Source: Proteus columbae
GTDB lineage: Bacteria; Pseudomonadota; Gammaproteobacteria; Enterobacterales; Enterobacteriaceae
Reading direction: 5' to 3'
DNA: 64,000 bases
NCBI RefSeq assembly: GCF_009914335.1
Contig: NZ_CP043925.1
Coordinates: 2,232,001-2,296,000, forward strand
The notes under the pieces are model-generated. The model saw only the letters and a program-made list of their open reading frames with translations. It had not been told where the DNA came from and did no database searches. This document shows, piece by piece, positions 1-9,826 of this stretch. The stretch's first letter is position 1, and the number at the start of each line of letters is the position of its first letter. A program made the translations under genes and the position numbers.

Positions 1-371
1 CCCCATGATTCGTGGTGTTTATAAGTAAAGCCACCCATCATAGTGTCACGGCGACGATTCAGTTTTTTCATTTGCTCATCGTCACTATCGCTTGGTTTAA
101 AGGCTTGAGGATAGTAGTGTAAATCAACAGAAAGTTGATCTTTCGGTGTATTCCATAGGTAATATCCCGCCGCTAACGTTGCGAAATAGAAATTCTCTGA
201 TTGGTAATTAACTTGCGGTACTGGTAATAAATAATCTTTTGATTTAGCCCCTTTATAAGGAGTGACTTGTGCTAAAACTGAACCACCAATTGACCATTCT
301 CCAGCAAATGCTGCTGGCATGCTTAATCCTGCAATAACGGCCAAAGAAACGATAATCTTCTTATTACTCAC
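1..371 (-). CDS. MipA/OmpV-family outer membrane protein, N-terminal part (runs off left edge)
   Basis: The visible N-terminus begins with a signal peptide (positive SNKK, a hydrophobic stretch, then PAAFA before the mature EWSIGG) and continues into a beta-strand pattern (GGSVLAQVTPYKGAK, LPVPQVNYQSENFYFA) typical of MipA/OmpV outer membrane proteins that interact with the murein machinery. I chose the GTG at 371 because GGAAAA lies about 9 bases upstream and the signal peptide then has normal length; an in-frame ATG at 392 would add seven residues. The C-terminal two thirds lie outside the window, so the family call rests on about 120 residues. Confidence 0.7.
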   Translation of the reverse strand, partial: MSNKKIIVSLAVIAGLSMPAAFAGEWSIGGSVLAQVTPYKGAKSKDYLLPVPQVNYQSENFYFATLAAGYYLWNTPKDQLSVDLHYYPQAFKPSDSDDEQMKKLNRRRDTMMGGFTYKHHESW

Positions 372-472
372 GATGATTTTCCATATTGTCATTAATCATT
401 AATAAAGTAGCAACCAAAAACCTATTTCAGTCACAACTAACTAAAACTGGCATTATTTTACCTATAATTATT

Positions 473-2776
473 TTATTTTTGCATTAAATGTGTAGCAATC
501 AATGCTTGCCCTAATGCAATACCGCCATCACCAGCAGGTAACATCATAGGTGTTAATACTTTTTTATTGTTTAATTTTTTCTTAAACAGGTGTTTGAGTA
601 GCATGTTATTTAACACACCTCCCGTAAGTACAATGGTATCAATCTGATGTTCATCCGCACATTGCAATGCAATTTCGCTTAAACTTTCAGCTAATAAATA
701 ATGAAATAACCACGCTTTTTCACTGACATTAAGATCAACATCTTCCCATTGTTTCCAAAAAACAGATAGATCAAGCAAGTTGTTTTTTACAGGCATCAAA
801 TGCCCATATTGCTTAATAATTTCTGTTTGTTTGTCTTGATGACACTGTAATGCCGCCGTTTGTAAGTAACATGCAGCTTCACCTTCCCAACTTATTTCTT
901 TAGGCGCTAATCCTAATGATGCTGAAACTGCATCAAAAAACCGACCACAAGAAGAGGCTTTAGGCGAATTTAAACCACGTTCTACTGCCTTACTTAATAT
1001 TTGCAAATCATTACTAGGTATCATTTTGGCGATAACACTACCTTGCCAATCTTTAGAAAAAGTAGCTAAATGTGCGAACCAGTTTCGCCAAGGTTGAACG
1101 GAGGCAAGATTGCCTCCTGGCATAGCAACCGCAGGAAGCCCACCAATCCGTTCTGATTTTTGATAATCCACCAGCAAACATTCTCCACCCCATAAAGTCC
1201 CGTCTTGTCCAAAACCTAATCCATCAAGAGCAATACCAATAACAGCACCTTGTTGATGTGTATGACCATATTCAGCAAGACAAGATACAATATGTGCATG
1301 ATGATGTGAGACTTCAATAACAGGAATATTTTGCTCTTGAGCAAACTGCTTACCCAACTGATGACTGATGTAGTTAGGATGCGCATCTATTGCAATTGCT
1401 TTAGGGGTGAAGCGATAAATTTGTTGGAAGAGAGCCAACGATTTTACCAACTGTTGTCGCACGCTTAAATCATCAAGATCCCCTAAATGAGGCCCCATAA
1501 TGGCTTGATGCTGACGTAATAAGCAAAATACATTTTTGAGATCGCCCCCCATTGCAAGCACTGACGGTTGCGCCTCAAAATCTTCAGGTAATGAAATCGC
1601 ATCAGGTACATATCCGCGAGAACGTCGGATCATGACGCTCTGTTTACCCTCAATACGAACTAATGAATCATCCGCCCTTTGTATAATTTCTCTATTATGC
1701 ATTAAGAATAAATCTGCAATATCTTTCAATTGCATTAAGGCATCTTCATTACTTAATGCTGGTGTATGGCCTGATGCATTTCCTGATGTCATAACAAGAG
1801 GAATGTTCGTACCACGCGCTAATAGATGTTGCAGTGGATTGGCTGGCAACATAACACCGATTTCAGTTAATCCTGGCGCAATAAGCTCTGCAAGTTTAGA
1901 TGTAACGGTTTTAGGGACTAATACAATTGAGGCTGCGGTGCTTTGCAATGTTTGGATAGCTGTTGGAAGAAAATCGAGATCTTGCTTATCTGCTTTAATT
2001 TGATCAATTCCTGTGATCATCACAGCTAATGGCTTTGCGGGTCGGTACTTGCGTTCGCGTAATAATGCAACGCTCTCATTATTACGTGCATCACACACTA
2101 AATGAAAACCACCAATACCTTTAACTGCAACAATTTTTCCAGCAAGTAATGCTTCACAAGCTTGGGTTAATGCAAGCTCTTTCGTTGCTAACTCTTTACC
2201 CTGATTATCTGCAAGCCAGATATGGGGCCCACATACAGGGCATGCATTAGGCTGAGCATGAAACCGTCTATCTGCGGGATCTTCATATTCATGTTTACAT
2301 TCAGGGCAGAATGGAAATTCAGACATAGAAGTAAAAGGCCTGTCATAAGGCATTTTTTTTATAATAGTAAAACGAGGGCCACAATGTGTGCAGTTAATAA
2401 AAGGATAATGATAACGACGATTTTGTGGATCAAACAATTCATCAATGCAAGCTTGGCAAGTTGTTGCATCAGGAACAACTTGTGTATCCATTTCGCCACC
2501 ACCACTTTTTACAATAATAAAATCAGTAGGTAGCTGTTCCCATTGATAAGGTGATTCTTCTATACGTTCAATACGTGCTAATGGTGGGCATTCTGCTTTT
2601 AATGCCTCTATAAAGAGTGCATTTTTAGGTGAAGGTGTTAAATGTACCAATACCCCCAAACTATCATTGCTCACTTGCCCTAATAAACCAAAACGATGAG
2701 CTAATTGCCAAACAAATGGGCGAAATCCAACGCCTTGAACCTTTCCTTTCACACGCAATGCAATGCCGTTACTCAT
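473..2776 (-). CDS. hypF: [NiFe]-hydrogenase maturation carbamoyltransferase HypF
   Basis: HypF makes the cyanide ligands of the [NiFe] active site by turning carbamoyl phosphate into a carbamoyl adenylate and passing it to HypE in the cytoplasm. The 767-residue protein has the full domain order: acylphosphatase domain (residues 1-90, GVGFRPF with Arg19), two zinc-finger-like Cys pairs (C107/C110 with C129/C132, and C157/C160 with C179/C182), a YrdC-like domain (about 200-385) and a C-terminal Kae1-like domain with the metal motif HHHAH near residue 495. Length matches the family. No other hyp or hydrogenase gene is in this window, so its partners must lie elsewhere. Confidence 0.97.
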   Translation of the reverse strand: MSNGIALRVKGKVQGVGFRPFVWQLAHRFGLLGQVSNDSLGVLVHLTPSPKNALFIEALKAECPPLARIERIEESPYQWEQLPTDFIIVKSGGGEMDTQVVPDATTCQACIDELFDPQNRRYHYPFINCTHCGPRFTIIKKMPYDRPFTSMSEFPFCPECKHEYEDPADRRFHAQPNACPVCGPHIWLADNQGKELATKELALTQACEALLAGKIVAVKGIGGFHLVCDARNNESVALLRERKYRPAKPLAVMITGIDQIKADKQDLDFLPTAIQTLQSTAASIVLVPKTVTSKLAELIAPGLTEIGVMLPANPLQHLLARGTNIPLVMTSGNASGHTPALSNEDALMQLKDIADLFLMHNREIIQRADDSLVRIEGKQSVMIRRSRGYVPDAISLPEDFEAQPSVLAMGGDLKNVFCLLRQHQAIMGPHLGDLDDLSVRQQLVKSLALFQQIYRFTPKAIAIDAHPNYISHQLGKQFAQEQNIPVIEVSHHHAHIVSCLAEYGHTHQQGAVIGIALDGLGFGQDGTLWGGECLLVDYQKSERIGGLPAVAMPGGNLASVQPWRNWFAHLATFSKDWQGSVIAKMIPSNDLQILSKAVERGLNSPKASSCGRFFDAVSASLGLAPKEISWEGEAACYLQTAALQCHQDKQTEIIKQYGHLMPVKNNLLDLSVFWKQWEDVDLNVSEKAWLFHYLLAESLSEIALQCADEHQIDTIVLTGGVLNNMLLKHLFKKKLNNKKVLTPMMLPAGDGGIALGQALIATHLMQK

Positions 2777-2825
2777 AGGATCACCAAATCAAAATAAATT
2801 TAATCTTATTCTAGTTTAGTGATTA

Positions 2826-3938
2826 TCAACAACTTTCATTTAGATCAGAAAAAGTGGAATTAGGTAAATTTATCATCACTTCAACAGTCACTCTTGGTGC
2901 TATTGCACACAGTAATTCGTAACCAATAGTGCCACATGCCATTGCAACATCATCAACAGGAAGTTCTTTCCCCCATAATTCAACTGGACTACCGTAATTG
3001 ACATCAGGAAAATCCGTAACATCAATGGTTAGCATATCCATAGAGATGCGTCCTACCAATTGTGTTTTATGTCCATTAACAATAACAGGTGTACCGTCTG
3101 GTGCGTGTCTTGGATAACCATCAGCATAACCACAGGCAACAACACCGATACGCATATCACGCTCAGCGGTATATCGGCTACCATAACCTATCTGCTCACC
3201 TTTTTTGACTTGTTGAATGGCTAATATTTCACTATTAAATGTCATTACGGGTTGTAAATCGAAATTAGCAATATCTTGCCAAACACCCGAAGGCGAAACA
3301 CCATATAAAATAATACCTGGGCGTACCCAATCTTGATAAGTTTCAGGATCAAATAACGTTGCAGCTGAATTTGCCAAACACCGAGGTAATTCATTTACCA
3401 TTGCCTGATTAATGGCGGCCTTTTGTGCATTCATGTTCAATCCAGTATCTGCATTAGCAAAATGCGACATTTGGATAATTGAACCAATATTTTTGATACT
3501 TTTCGCACGATCAATCGCTTGTTGATAAGCATCAGGACGATAACCTAAACGATTCATTCCACTATTAAGCTTAAGATAAATATTGATAGGTCTTTCTAAT
3601 TGTGCTTTTTCTATGGCATCAAATTGCCAATCTGAATGCACTGCGGTGGTAAGTGAGTAGCGCTCGAGTAAATAGACATCTTCTGGTTTAAAAAAACCTT
3701 CGAGTAAAAGGATGGGGCCAACCCATCCTTGCTCTCTTAACATGATAGCTTTGTCTAACTCAATTAATGCAAAACCGTCAGTATGACTTAATGCTGGCCA
3801 AACACAGGATAATCCATGTCCATAAGCATCTGCTTTTACAACAGACCACACTTTGCTGCCCTTAACTCTTTCTTTAATAACAGATAGATTATGGCTTAAT
3901 GCATCGAGGTTAATGGTTACTTTTGTGGGTCTGGACAT
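2826..3938 (-). CDS. dadX: Catabolic alanine racemase
   Basis: A PLP-dependent racemase interconverting L- and D-alanine. The PLP lysine is Lys35 in VVKADAYGHG, and the second catalytic base region GYGSRYTAERD is present. Length 370 is normal for the family. The ATG at 3938 has a GAGG ribosome site. It lies 13 bases downstream of dadA on the same strand, the enterobacterial dadAX arrangement, so I call it the catabolic DadX paralogue, not the biosynthetic Alr; the sequence alone does not fully separate the two. Confidence 0.93.
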   Translation of the reverse strand: MSRPTKVTINLDALSHNLSVIKERVKGSKVWSVVKADAYGHGLSCVWPALSHTDGFALIELDKAIMLREQGWVGPILLLEGFFKPEDVYLLERYSLTTAVHSDWQFDAIEKAQLERPINIYLKLNSGMNRLGYRPDAYQQAIDRAKSIKNIGSIIQMSHFANADTGLNMNAQKAAINQAMVNELPRCLANSAATLFDPETYQDWVRPGIILYGVSPSGVWQDIANFDLQPVMTFNSEILAIQQVKKGEQIGYGSRYTAERDMRIGVVACGYADGYPRHAPDGTPVIVNGHKTQLVGRISMDMLTIDVTDFPDVNYGSPVELWGKELPVDDVAMACGTIGYELLCAIAPRVTVEVMINLPNSTFSDLNESC

Positions 3939-3951
3939 GTTTTTTCCTCAA

Positions 3952-5256
3952 TTAATAAGCCGCATCAAGTTTTTGCCCTGGTAAGAGCAATTTAGTATTA
4001 AAGCCATCGATATACCGAAACACAGATAAATCATCCGCGGCAATAGCAGGTTTATTCCCTGAAATTAAATCAGCCAATAATTGTCCAGAGCCACATGCCA
4101 TTGTCCAACCTAATGTGCCGTGCCCTGTATTTAATGATAAATTGCGATAAGCCGTAGGTCCTACAATTGGTGTACCATCAGGTGTCATAGGTCTTAAACC
4201 TGTCCAAAAAGTGGCTTTCTCAATATCACCACCTCCTTGATAGAGATCTTGTACAACCATTTTTAATGTTTCACAGCGCGATTTTAAAATATCCAGATTA
4301 AAACCAACGACTTCTGCCATTCCGCCAACACGAATTCGCTCATCAAAACGAGTTACCGCGATTTTATAAGTTTCATCTAAAATAGTGGATGTTGGTGCTC
4401 TTGAAGCATCAATAATCGGCATCGTAAGTGAATAACCTTTAAGAGGGTAAACTGGAATGGCGACTTTATTTTTCAAAAACTCTGTTGAATAAGAGCCCAT
4501 GGCAACAACATAGTGATCGGCTGTTAATAATCCATCATGACATTGAACGCCCGCTACTTTATCACCATCAAATAACAAATGTTTGATTTCTTTGTTAAAC
4601 AAGAACGTAACACCTGCATCTTCTGCCATTTTAGCGAGTCTTTTCGTGAAAGTTTGGCAATCACCCGTTTCATCATTTGGTAAACGTAAACCACCTGTCA
4701 ATTTGTGACTAACATGCTCAAGTGCAGGTTCGGCTAATTTTAGTTGATCCGCAGTTAACAATTCATAAGCAACGCCCTCTTGCTTTAATACAGCAATATC
4801 ATTGGCTGCATTATCAAATTGCTTTTGATCACGGAAAAGTTGCAGAGTGCCGCCTTGGCGACCTTCATATTCAATGCCAGTGTCTTGGCGTAACTGACGA
4901 ATGCAATCACGGCTATATTCGGCAATACGCACCATGCGGCTTTTATTCATAGTGTAATGTGACGCATCACAATTACGTAACATTTGCCACATCCAACGTA
5001 ATTGGAAAAGTGAGCCATCGGGTTTAATCGCTAATGGTGCGTGCTTTTGAAACATCCATTTAACTGCTTTTAATGGAATACCTGGCGCGCCCCAAGGCGT
5101 TGCATATCCTGGAGATATTTGGCCTGCATTACCTGCACTCGTCTCTTCAGCTGCACTATTTTGTCTATCAACAACAATGACTTCATGGCCTTGTTGCACA
5201 AGATACCACGCACTCGTTACACCAATAACGCCGCCACCTAAGATGATCACTTTCAT
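3952..5256 (-). CDS. dadA: D-amino acid dehydrogenase, FAD-dependent
   Basis: DadA oxidises D-alanine and other D-amino acids to 2-oxo acids, passing electrons to the respiratory chain at the inner membrane. The protein opens with the dinucleotide-binding fold ([19 protein letters not shown]) and the C-terminus holds the DAO motif ([14 protein letters not shown], then [10 protein letters not shown]). I start at the ATG at 5256, which puts the Rossmann glycines at the N-terminus as in all DadA proteins and has GGAG upstream; the reading frame stays open for 26 more codons, but that extension is not conserved sequence. It is first in the operon with dadX, so L-alanine is racemised and then oxidised to pyruvate. 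Confidence 0.95.
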   Translation of the reverse strand: MKVIILGGGVIGVTSAWYLVQQGHEVIVVDRQNSAAEETSAGNAGQISPGYATPWGAPGIPLKAVKWMFQKHAPLAIKPDGSLFQLRWMWQMLRNCDASHYTMNKSRMVRIAEYSRDCIRQLRQDTGIEYEGRQGGTLQLFRDQKQFDNAANDIAVLKQEGVAYELLTADQLKLAEPALEHVSHKLTGGLRLPNDETGDCQTFTKRLAKMAEDAGVTFLFNKEIKHLLFDGDKVAGVQCHDGLLTADHYVVAMGSYSTEFLKNKVAIPVYPLKGYSLTMPIIDASRAPTSTILDETYKIAVTRFDERIRVGGMAEVVGFNLDILKSRCETLKMVVQDLYQGGGDIEKATFWTGLRPMTPDGTPIVGPTAYRNLSLNTGHGTLGWTMACGSGQLLADLISGNKPAIAADDLSVFRYIDGFNTKLLLPGQKLDAAY

Positions 5257-5663
5257 GGCAAGACTCCAATAATTTACATTGATATAACATAAGAATAATA
5301 TTCCATACACAAAAAGCCAATATAGAATAATCATCTAAGCCAATAAAAAGATAGATTTTAGAGTTAAGTCACATTTGATTGTTATTCGACAGATAATTTT
5401 CAAAAAAAACCATTTAATTAACCAGTAAAATCAATGACATATTATTTTTACTGTAAATTATAAAAATATTGATTAGTAAATCATTTTAAATTGAAGAGAG
5501 TTTAAGGTGTAGGAAAAGAAAATCGGAGCTTTATTAAAATCTAAAAATTAGATTATTTTAAGATGATAACGCCTAAATTAACTCACTTTGGTTACTCTTT
5601 TTACTAAAAATAACCTATTTAAAGCATTGCCTAAAAAATGACACATTGGGCTTTTTAAAAAGC
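5257..5663. other. Intergenic region upstream of dadA
   Basis: About 400 AT-rich bases between the dadA start and the fadR terminator hairpin. It must carry the dadAX promoter. In E. coli this promoter is controlled by Lrp and CRP, but I could not point to a convincing site for either. No open reading frame with a ribosome site is visible. Confidence 0.5.
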
Positions 5664-5706
5664 ATAAAAAAACCAGTATCACAAATTACATGCATACTGG
5701 TTTTTC
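5664..5706 (-). terminator. Rho-independent terminator after fadR
   Basis: An inverted repeat (AAACCAGTAT paired with ATACTGGTTT) closes a 14-base loop. A-rich sequence on one side and T-rich on the other give U-tracts on both strands. It sits just past the fadR stop. Confidence 0.8.
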
Positions 5707-5731
5707 TATTGTGATAAAGCAGCAAACGTAA

Positions 5732-6451
5732 TTAGCGTTTTACTTCTTCTAGGTCACTTGGTAATGGTGACTGTAAACTTTGCCAGATAACACCACTATC
5801 TTTACCATATTGACGGACACATTCCATGACATGCTCGACATCTTTTTGCTCACATAATGCAGCCAGTTTTTTATAGAATGCTAATGCCAGTTCTTTCGCT
5901 TGAATATTTGAGAAATAATAACGACCTACACGCGTATAAAGCCCTTTTAAGCCGTTTAAGATAAGACCATAAATTGGGTTACCTGATGCAAATGCCAATC
6001 CACGGAAAATGTTGTAATCCAGTTCACTAAACTCATCAGCGCTATTTTCAGTAGTAAGCTCATGGTTTAAAATTTCAATGCATTTTTCAGGGCTATTTCT
6101 AAATGCTGTACGTATAAAAATAGCTGAGATGTTGGTTCTGACGGCCAATAAGTTATCTATTAACTGTGGTACTCGATCATGATCGAGACGAGCGACTGTT
6201 TCAAGGATATTAAGGCCTGATGTTTCCCAGAAATTGTTTACCTTCGTTGGCTTTCCGTGTTGAATTGTTAACCAACCATCACGAGCAAGGCGTTGTAACA
6301 CTTCTCTTAATGTGGTTCTTGTAACACCGATTAATTCAGAGAGCTCACGTTCCGCTGGAAGAATAGATCCAGGAGGAAAACGATTATTCCAGATGCTTTC
6401 AACAATATACTCTTCCGCAAAACCTGCGGGGCTTTGAGCCTTAATAACCAT
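5732..6451 (-). CDS. fadR: Fatty acid metabolism regulator FadR (GntR family)
   Basis: FadR is a DNA-binding dimer that represses fatty acid beta-oxidation genes and activates unsaturated fatty acid synthesis; long-chain acyl-CoA releases it. The N-terminal winged helix (about residues 8-75) contains [36 protein letters not shown], matching the GntR/FadR recognition helix. The rest is the all-helical acyl-CoA domain. Length 239 equals E. coli FadR. It is divergent from nhaB, the same neighbour relation as in E. coli. Confidence 0.97.
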   Translation of the reverse strand: MVIKAQSPAGFAEEYIVESIWNNRFPPGSILPAERELSELIGVTRTTLREVLQRLARDGWLTIQHGKPTKVNNFWETSGLNILETVARLDHDRVPQLIDNLLAVRTNISAIFIRTAFRNSPEKCIEILNHELTTENSADEFSELDYNIFRGLAFASGNPIYGLILNGLKGLYTRVGRYYFSNIQAKELALAFYKKLAALCEQKDVEHVMECVRQYGKDSGVIWQSLQSPLPSDLEEVKR

Positions 6452-6684
6452 ATTTTTATTTCTTCCGAAGCGATTTTTCTGCTAATAATGGAAAAGATAA
6501 TATCAGAATGCGTAATTTTGATATAGCTCAACCATCATTAATTAGTGAATGGCATCATAAAACTTGATGTAGCTTTATCAATTTATTATTACTGAGGCGC
6601 TTAATTTCACAGCGATTAGCGCGTACTATGGTTAAATTGCGCATCATTGCGCTTAAAATCTCTATTTGGAGGATGAGAAACCTA

Positions 6685-8229
6685 ATGGATATGAGTATAA
6701 GACAAGCACTACTAAAGAACTTTATGGGGAATTCCCCAGATTGGTATAAGCTTGCTATTCTTACTTTTTTAATTATCAACCCACTGATTTTTTTCTTTGT
6801 TGACCCTTTTGTCGCTGGTTGGCTATTAGTTGTAGAATTTATTTTTACACTGGCTATGGCGCTAAAGTGTTACCCGTTACAACCCGGAGGATTACTTGCT
6901 ATTGAGGCCGTCATCATTGGTATGACTAGCCCCAAACAGATTGGTCATGAAATTGCCAACAACCTTGAAGTGATTTTGCTTCTTGTCTTTATGGTTGCGG
7001 GTATCTATTTTATGAAGCAATTATTACTGTTTGCTTTTACTAAACTGCTGTTATCCATTCGCTCTAAACGAATGTTGTCTATTGCCTTTTGCTTCGCAAG
7101 TGCATTTTTATCTGCCTTTTTAGATGCTTTAACCGTTATCGCGGTTGTAATCAGTGTCTCTCTCGGTTTCTATTCTATTTATCATAATTTCGCTTCTAAC
7201 CAATCAGGTGCAGAATTAAATAATGATGGATTTATTGATACCGCAGAAAAAAAACAAACTTTAGAACAATTCCGTGCTTTTTTACGTAGCTTAATGATGC
7301 ATGCGGGTGTTGGTACTGCATTAGGTGGCGTAATGACCATGGTTGGTGAACCACAAAACCTTATTATTGCAAAACATTTAGAGTGGGATTTTGTGACCTT
7401 CTTTATCAGAATGTCACCTGTCACTATTCCTGTTTTCTTTGCTGGCCTTGCAGTGTGCTACCTTGTAGAACGCTTTAAGCTCTTTGGTTATGGTGCTGAA
7501 TTACCTGATTTAGTTCGTAAAGTTCTCACTGAATACGACAAGAAAAACAGTGAAAAACGCACTTCTCAAGAAAAAGCACAACTGATGATCCAAGCATTAA
7601 TTGGTATTTGGTTGATTGTTGCTTTAGCGCTCCATTTAGCAGAAGTCGGTATTATCGGTTTATCTGTTATTATTCTTGCCACTGCATTTTGTGGGATCAC
7701 AGAAGAACACGCTCTTGGTAAAGCATTTGAAGAAGCCTTACCTTTTACTGCGTTATTGACTGTTTTCTTCTCTATTGTTGCTGTTATTATTGATCAACAA
7801 TTATTTGGCCCTATTATTCAGTTTGTTCTTCAAGCTTCAGAATCCTCGCAACTGTCTCTTTTTTACCTCTTTAATGGTCTACTATCTGCTATTTCAGATA
7901 ACGTGTTTGTGGGTACGGTTTATATCAGTGAAGCTTTAACAGCATTGCAAAATGGATTAATTAGCCAATCACAATATGAGCATATTGGTGTTGCTATTAA
8001 TACAGGTACAAACTTACCTTCTGTTGCGACGCCAAATGGTCAAGCCGCATTCCTGTTCTTATTAACATCAGCGTTATCACCACTTATCCGTTTATCATAT
8101 GGCCGTATGGTGATAATGGCACTGCCATATACAATTGTAATGACATTGCTTGGTTTACTGGCTGTTGAATTTTGGCTTGTTCCTGCAACACACTGGTTTT
8201 ATGAAATTGGTTTAGTTGCTATTCCATAA
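6685..8229 (+). CDS. nhaB: Na+/H+ antiporter NhaB
   Basis: An inner-membrane antiporter that expels sodium in exchange for protons. The 514-residue product is hydrophobic over its whole length with about twelve membrane segments, and follows E. coli NhaB closely ([50 protein letters not shown]). I start at the ATG at 6685 because GGAGG lies at 6668-6672; the frame is open 19 codons further upstream, but those codons lack a ribosome site and are not part of known NhaB. Next in line are dsbB and its terminator, as in E. coli (fadR, nhaB, dsbB). Confidence 0.96.
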   Translation: MDMSIRQALLKNFMGNSPDWYKLAILTFLIINPLIFFFVDPFVAGWLLVVEFIFTLAMALKCYPLQPGGLLAIEAVIIGMTSPKQIGHEIANNLEVILLLVFMVAGIYFMKQLLLFAFTKLLLSIRSKRMLSIAFCFASAFLSAFLDALTVIAVVISVSLGFYSIYHNFASNQSGAELNNDGFIDTAEKKQTLEQFRAFLRSLMMHAGVGTALGGVMTMVGEPQNLIIAKHLEWDFVTFFIRMSPVTIPVFFAGLAVCYLVERFKLFGYGAELPDLVRKVLTEYDKKNSEKRTSQEKAQLMIQALIGIWLIVALALHLAEVGIIGLSVIILATAFCGITEEHALGKAFEEALPFTALLTVFFSIVAVIIDQQLFGPIIQFVLQASESSQLSLFYLFNGLLSAISDNVFVGTVYISEALTALQNGLISQSQYEHIGVAINTGTNLPSVATPNGQAAFLFLLTSALSPLIRLSYGRMVIMALPYTIVMTLLGLLAVEFWLVPATHWFYEIGLVAIP

Positions 8230-8254
8230 CAATAGATCCACAGTTACACCACAT

Positions 8255-8292
8255 AAATAGGACTTTTATTTGATAAAAGTCCTATTTTTTTC
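8255..8292 (+). terminator. Rho-independent terminator after nhaB
   Basis: A long perfect stem (AAATAGGACTTTTA with its complement) with a tiny loop, followed by seven T, 26 bases past the nhaB stop. nhaB and dsbB are therefore probably separate transcripts. Confidence 0.9.
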
Positions 8293-8407
8293 ATCAAAAT
8301 AAGCTTGAATGTAAATATTTGTGAAATAACAGGTTTTAACTTTTTTTGCGCTTGATTTTTGGGCAGAATAGGCACTTATTTTATTTAATATTTAAATGGA
8401 TATTATT

Positions 8408-8932
8408 ATGCTGACTTCTCTTCGTCACTGGTCACAAAGCCGTTTTTCATGGCTGTTGCTCGCATTAACAGCAATAGGTCTTGAAGGTGCTGCATTGTAT
8501 TTTCAGTACGGAATGGAATTAATGCCTTGCGTAATGTGCGTCTATCAACGTATCGCGGTGTTAGGGATCTTAGTTGCTGCATTGATTGGGGCATCTGCAC
8601 CTAAAATGGCTCTTATGCGTATGGCAGGTAGTTTCTTATGGATTTATTCTGCATACCGAGGAATTGAACTAGCTTGGGAACATACACAACTTATTCTGAA
8701 TCCATCACCTTTTGCAACCTGTGATTTCTTTGTCACTTTACCTTCTTGGTTTGCCCTGCAAGATTGGTTCCCTTCTGTATTCCAAGCAACCGGTGATTGC
8801 TCTGTCAGCCAATGGCAATTCTTAACTTTAGAAATGCCACAATGGATGCTTATTATTTTCTCTGCTTATTTTGTTGTAGGTTTATTAGTATTAATGAGCC
8901 AAATAACAAGTTCTTTTAAGACAAAAGAATAA
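8408..8932 (+). CDS. dsbB: Disulfide bond formation protein DsbB
   Basis: DsbB is the inner-membrane quinone reductase that reoxidises periplasmic DsbA. Four membrane segments are visible, and the two periplasmic cysteine pairs are intact: C41/C44 (MPCVMCVY) and C105/C131 (FATCDFF and TGDCSVS). With the start at 8408 the first pair has the same numbering as in E. coli and the protein is 174 residues. An in-frame ATG at 8396 would add four residues; neither has a strong ribosome site. Confidence 0.95.
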   Translation: MLTSLRHWSQSRFSWLLLALTAIGLEGAALYFQYGMELMPCVMCVYQRIAVLGILVAALIGASAPKMALMRMAGSFLWIYSAYRGIELAWEHTQLILNPSPFATCDFFVTLPSWFALQDWFPSVFQATGDCSVSQWQFLTLEMPQWMLIIFSAYFVVGLLVLMSQITSSFKTKE

Positions 8933-8938
8933 AAAAAG

Positions 8939-8975
8939 AAAATAGCCTTTAGTAATAAACTAAAGGCTATTTTTA
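8939..8975 (+). terminator. Rho-independent terminator after dsbB
   Basis: An inverted repeat AAAATAGCCTTTAG / CTAAAGGCTATTTT with a seven-base loop and trailing T residues, directly after the dsbB stop. The A-rich left flank could also make it work for the convergent lipoprotein gene. Confidence 0.85.
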
Positions 8976-9017
8976 TAATAGATAAATGGTGATTCAGCAT
9001 TCAACCCCAAATAAGCT

Positions 9018-9326
9018 TTAACCTGGAATGCAAGCCCCTTCAATTAAAGCTTGTTCACTACAACGCTTACCATTAGCAAATTGACACACTGGCGTCTGAC
9101 CACCATGCAATTCATAGTTTAAAGAAGGCACACCACCTGAAAAGACACAGGTTGCCTTGGCTGATTCTTCTAAGGGAATATCAAGGCTGGTTGTCGGTAT
9201 CGTTCGACTTTTACTAACCATTTGTGTAGGTGAATATTGTGTCTGCGCTGAATTACTGCATCCTGCAATAAAAGCAAAGCCAGTCAACATAATAAGATAA
9301 CAAGCTGTTTTAAATTTCTTTTGCAT
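9018..9326 (-). CDS. Small DUF333-type lipoprotein
   Basis: The product has a lipoprotein signal peptide with the lipobox FAFIAGC (cysteine near residue 23), then a Ser/Thr-rich linker and a short C-terminal domain with four cysteines (ATCVFSGGVPS, VCQFANGKRCSEQALIEGAC). The phrases FSGGV, C.FANG..C and the ending A-L-x-x-G-x-C resemble DUF333 putative hemolysin-like lipoproteins, whose function is unknown. I start at the ATG at 9326 with AGGG eight bases upstream, instead of the GTG three codons before it. Probably membrane-anchored in the periplasm or outer membrane. Confidence 0.75.
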   Translation of the reverse strand: MQKKFKTACYLIMLTGFAFIAGCSNSAQTQYSPTQMVSKSRTIPTTSLDIPLEESAKATCVFSGGVPSLNYELHGGQTPVCQFANGKRCSEQALIEGACIPG

Positions 9327-9359
9327 CAAAGACACCCTAATTTATTCCAGTTATTCCTA

Positions 9360-9692
9360 TTAGTGTGAAGCACTTTTTGAAAGTAGATTTATAACTAAAA
9401 CACCAGCAATAATTAAAGTCATACCAACAATGGCAGGTAAATCGAGTTTTTGTTGATAAAGAAATACTGCTGCAACAGAGACTAAAACTATCCCTAATCC
9501 ACTCCATATTGCATAAGCAATACCTAATGGCATAACTTTTACCACTTGAGAAAGTGCCCAAAAAGAAAGACAGTAACCAATGACGACTACAATAGATGGA
9601 TATAATCGGCTAAAACCATCAGAAGCTTTCAGCATTGTTGTCGCAATGACTTCAGATATAATTGCCAACATTAAGTAAGTTAATCCATTCAT
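9360..9692 (-). CDS. Small multidrug resistance (SMR) efflux protein, EmrE-like
   Basis: A 110-residue, four-helix proton-coupled exporter of cationic drugs. The essential membrane Glu14 (AIISEVIATT) and the aromatic substrate residues Tyr40, Tyr60 and Trp63 (GIAYAIWSGLGIVL) have the same numbering as E. coli EmrE, and the LDLPAI.GM.LI.AGVL.INLLS ending is shared. This favours the EmrE branch over SugE/Gdx guanidinium exporters. SMR proteins work as antiparallel dimers, and a single gene suffices for the dual-topology type. Confidence 0.88.
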   Translation of the reverse strand: MNGLTYLMLAIISEVIATTMLKASDGFSRLYPSIVVVIGYCLSFWALSQVVKVMPLGIAYAIWSGLGIVLVSVAAVFLYQQKLDLPAIVGMTLIIAGVLVINLLSKSASH

Positions 9693-9772
9693 TTTTTCGC
9701 CTTAATCCTATACAAAGTCAATTTTGTGAATTCTATCACAAGCGAGATTACGGATATTCATCTACAACAAAT

Positions 9773-9808
9773 AAAAAAGGCACTCTTCCTATTGAATAAG
9801 TGCCTTTA
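9773..9808 (-). terminator. Rho-independent terminator of the sotB-like gene
   Basis: Inverted repeat AAAGGCACT / AGTGCCTTT. On the minus strand the stem is followed by six T and AT-rich DNA. It lies 19 bases past the stop codon. Confidence 0.85.
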
Positions 9809-9826
9809 TATCGTAGAAATACTTAT

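Noticed and set aside
1536..2003. Plus-strand frame of 155 codons within hypF
   Set aside because: It is antisense to a clear, full-length hypF and has no ribosome site or recognisable domain.
5257..5334. 26-residue N-terminal extension of dadA
   Set aside because: It precedes the conserved Rossmann start, and the ATG at 5256 has a better ribosome site.
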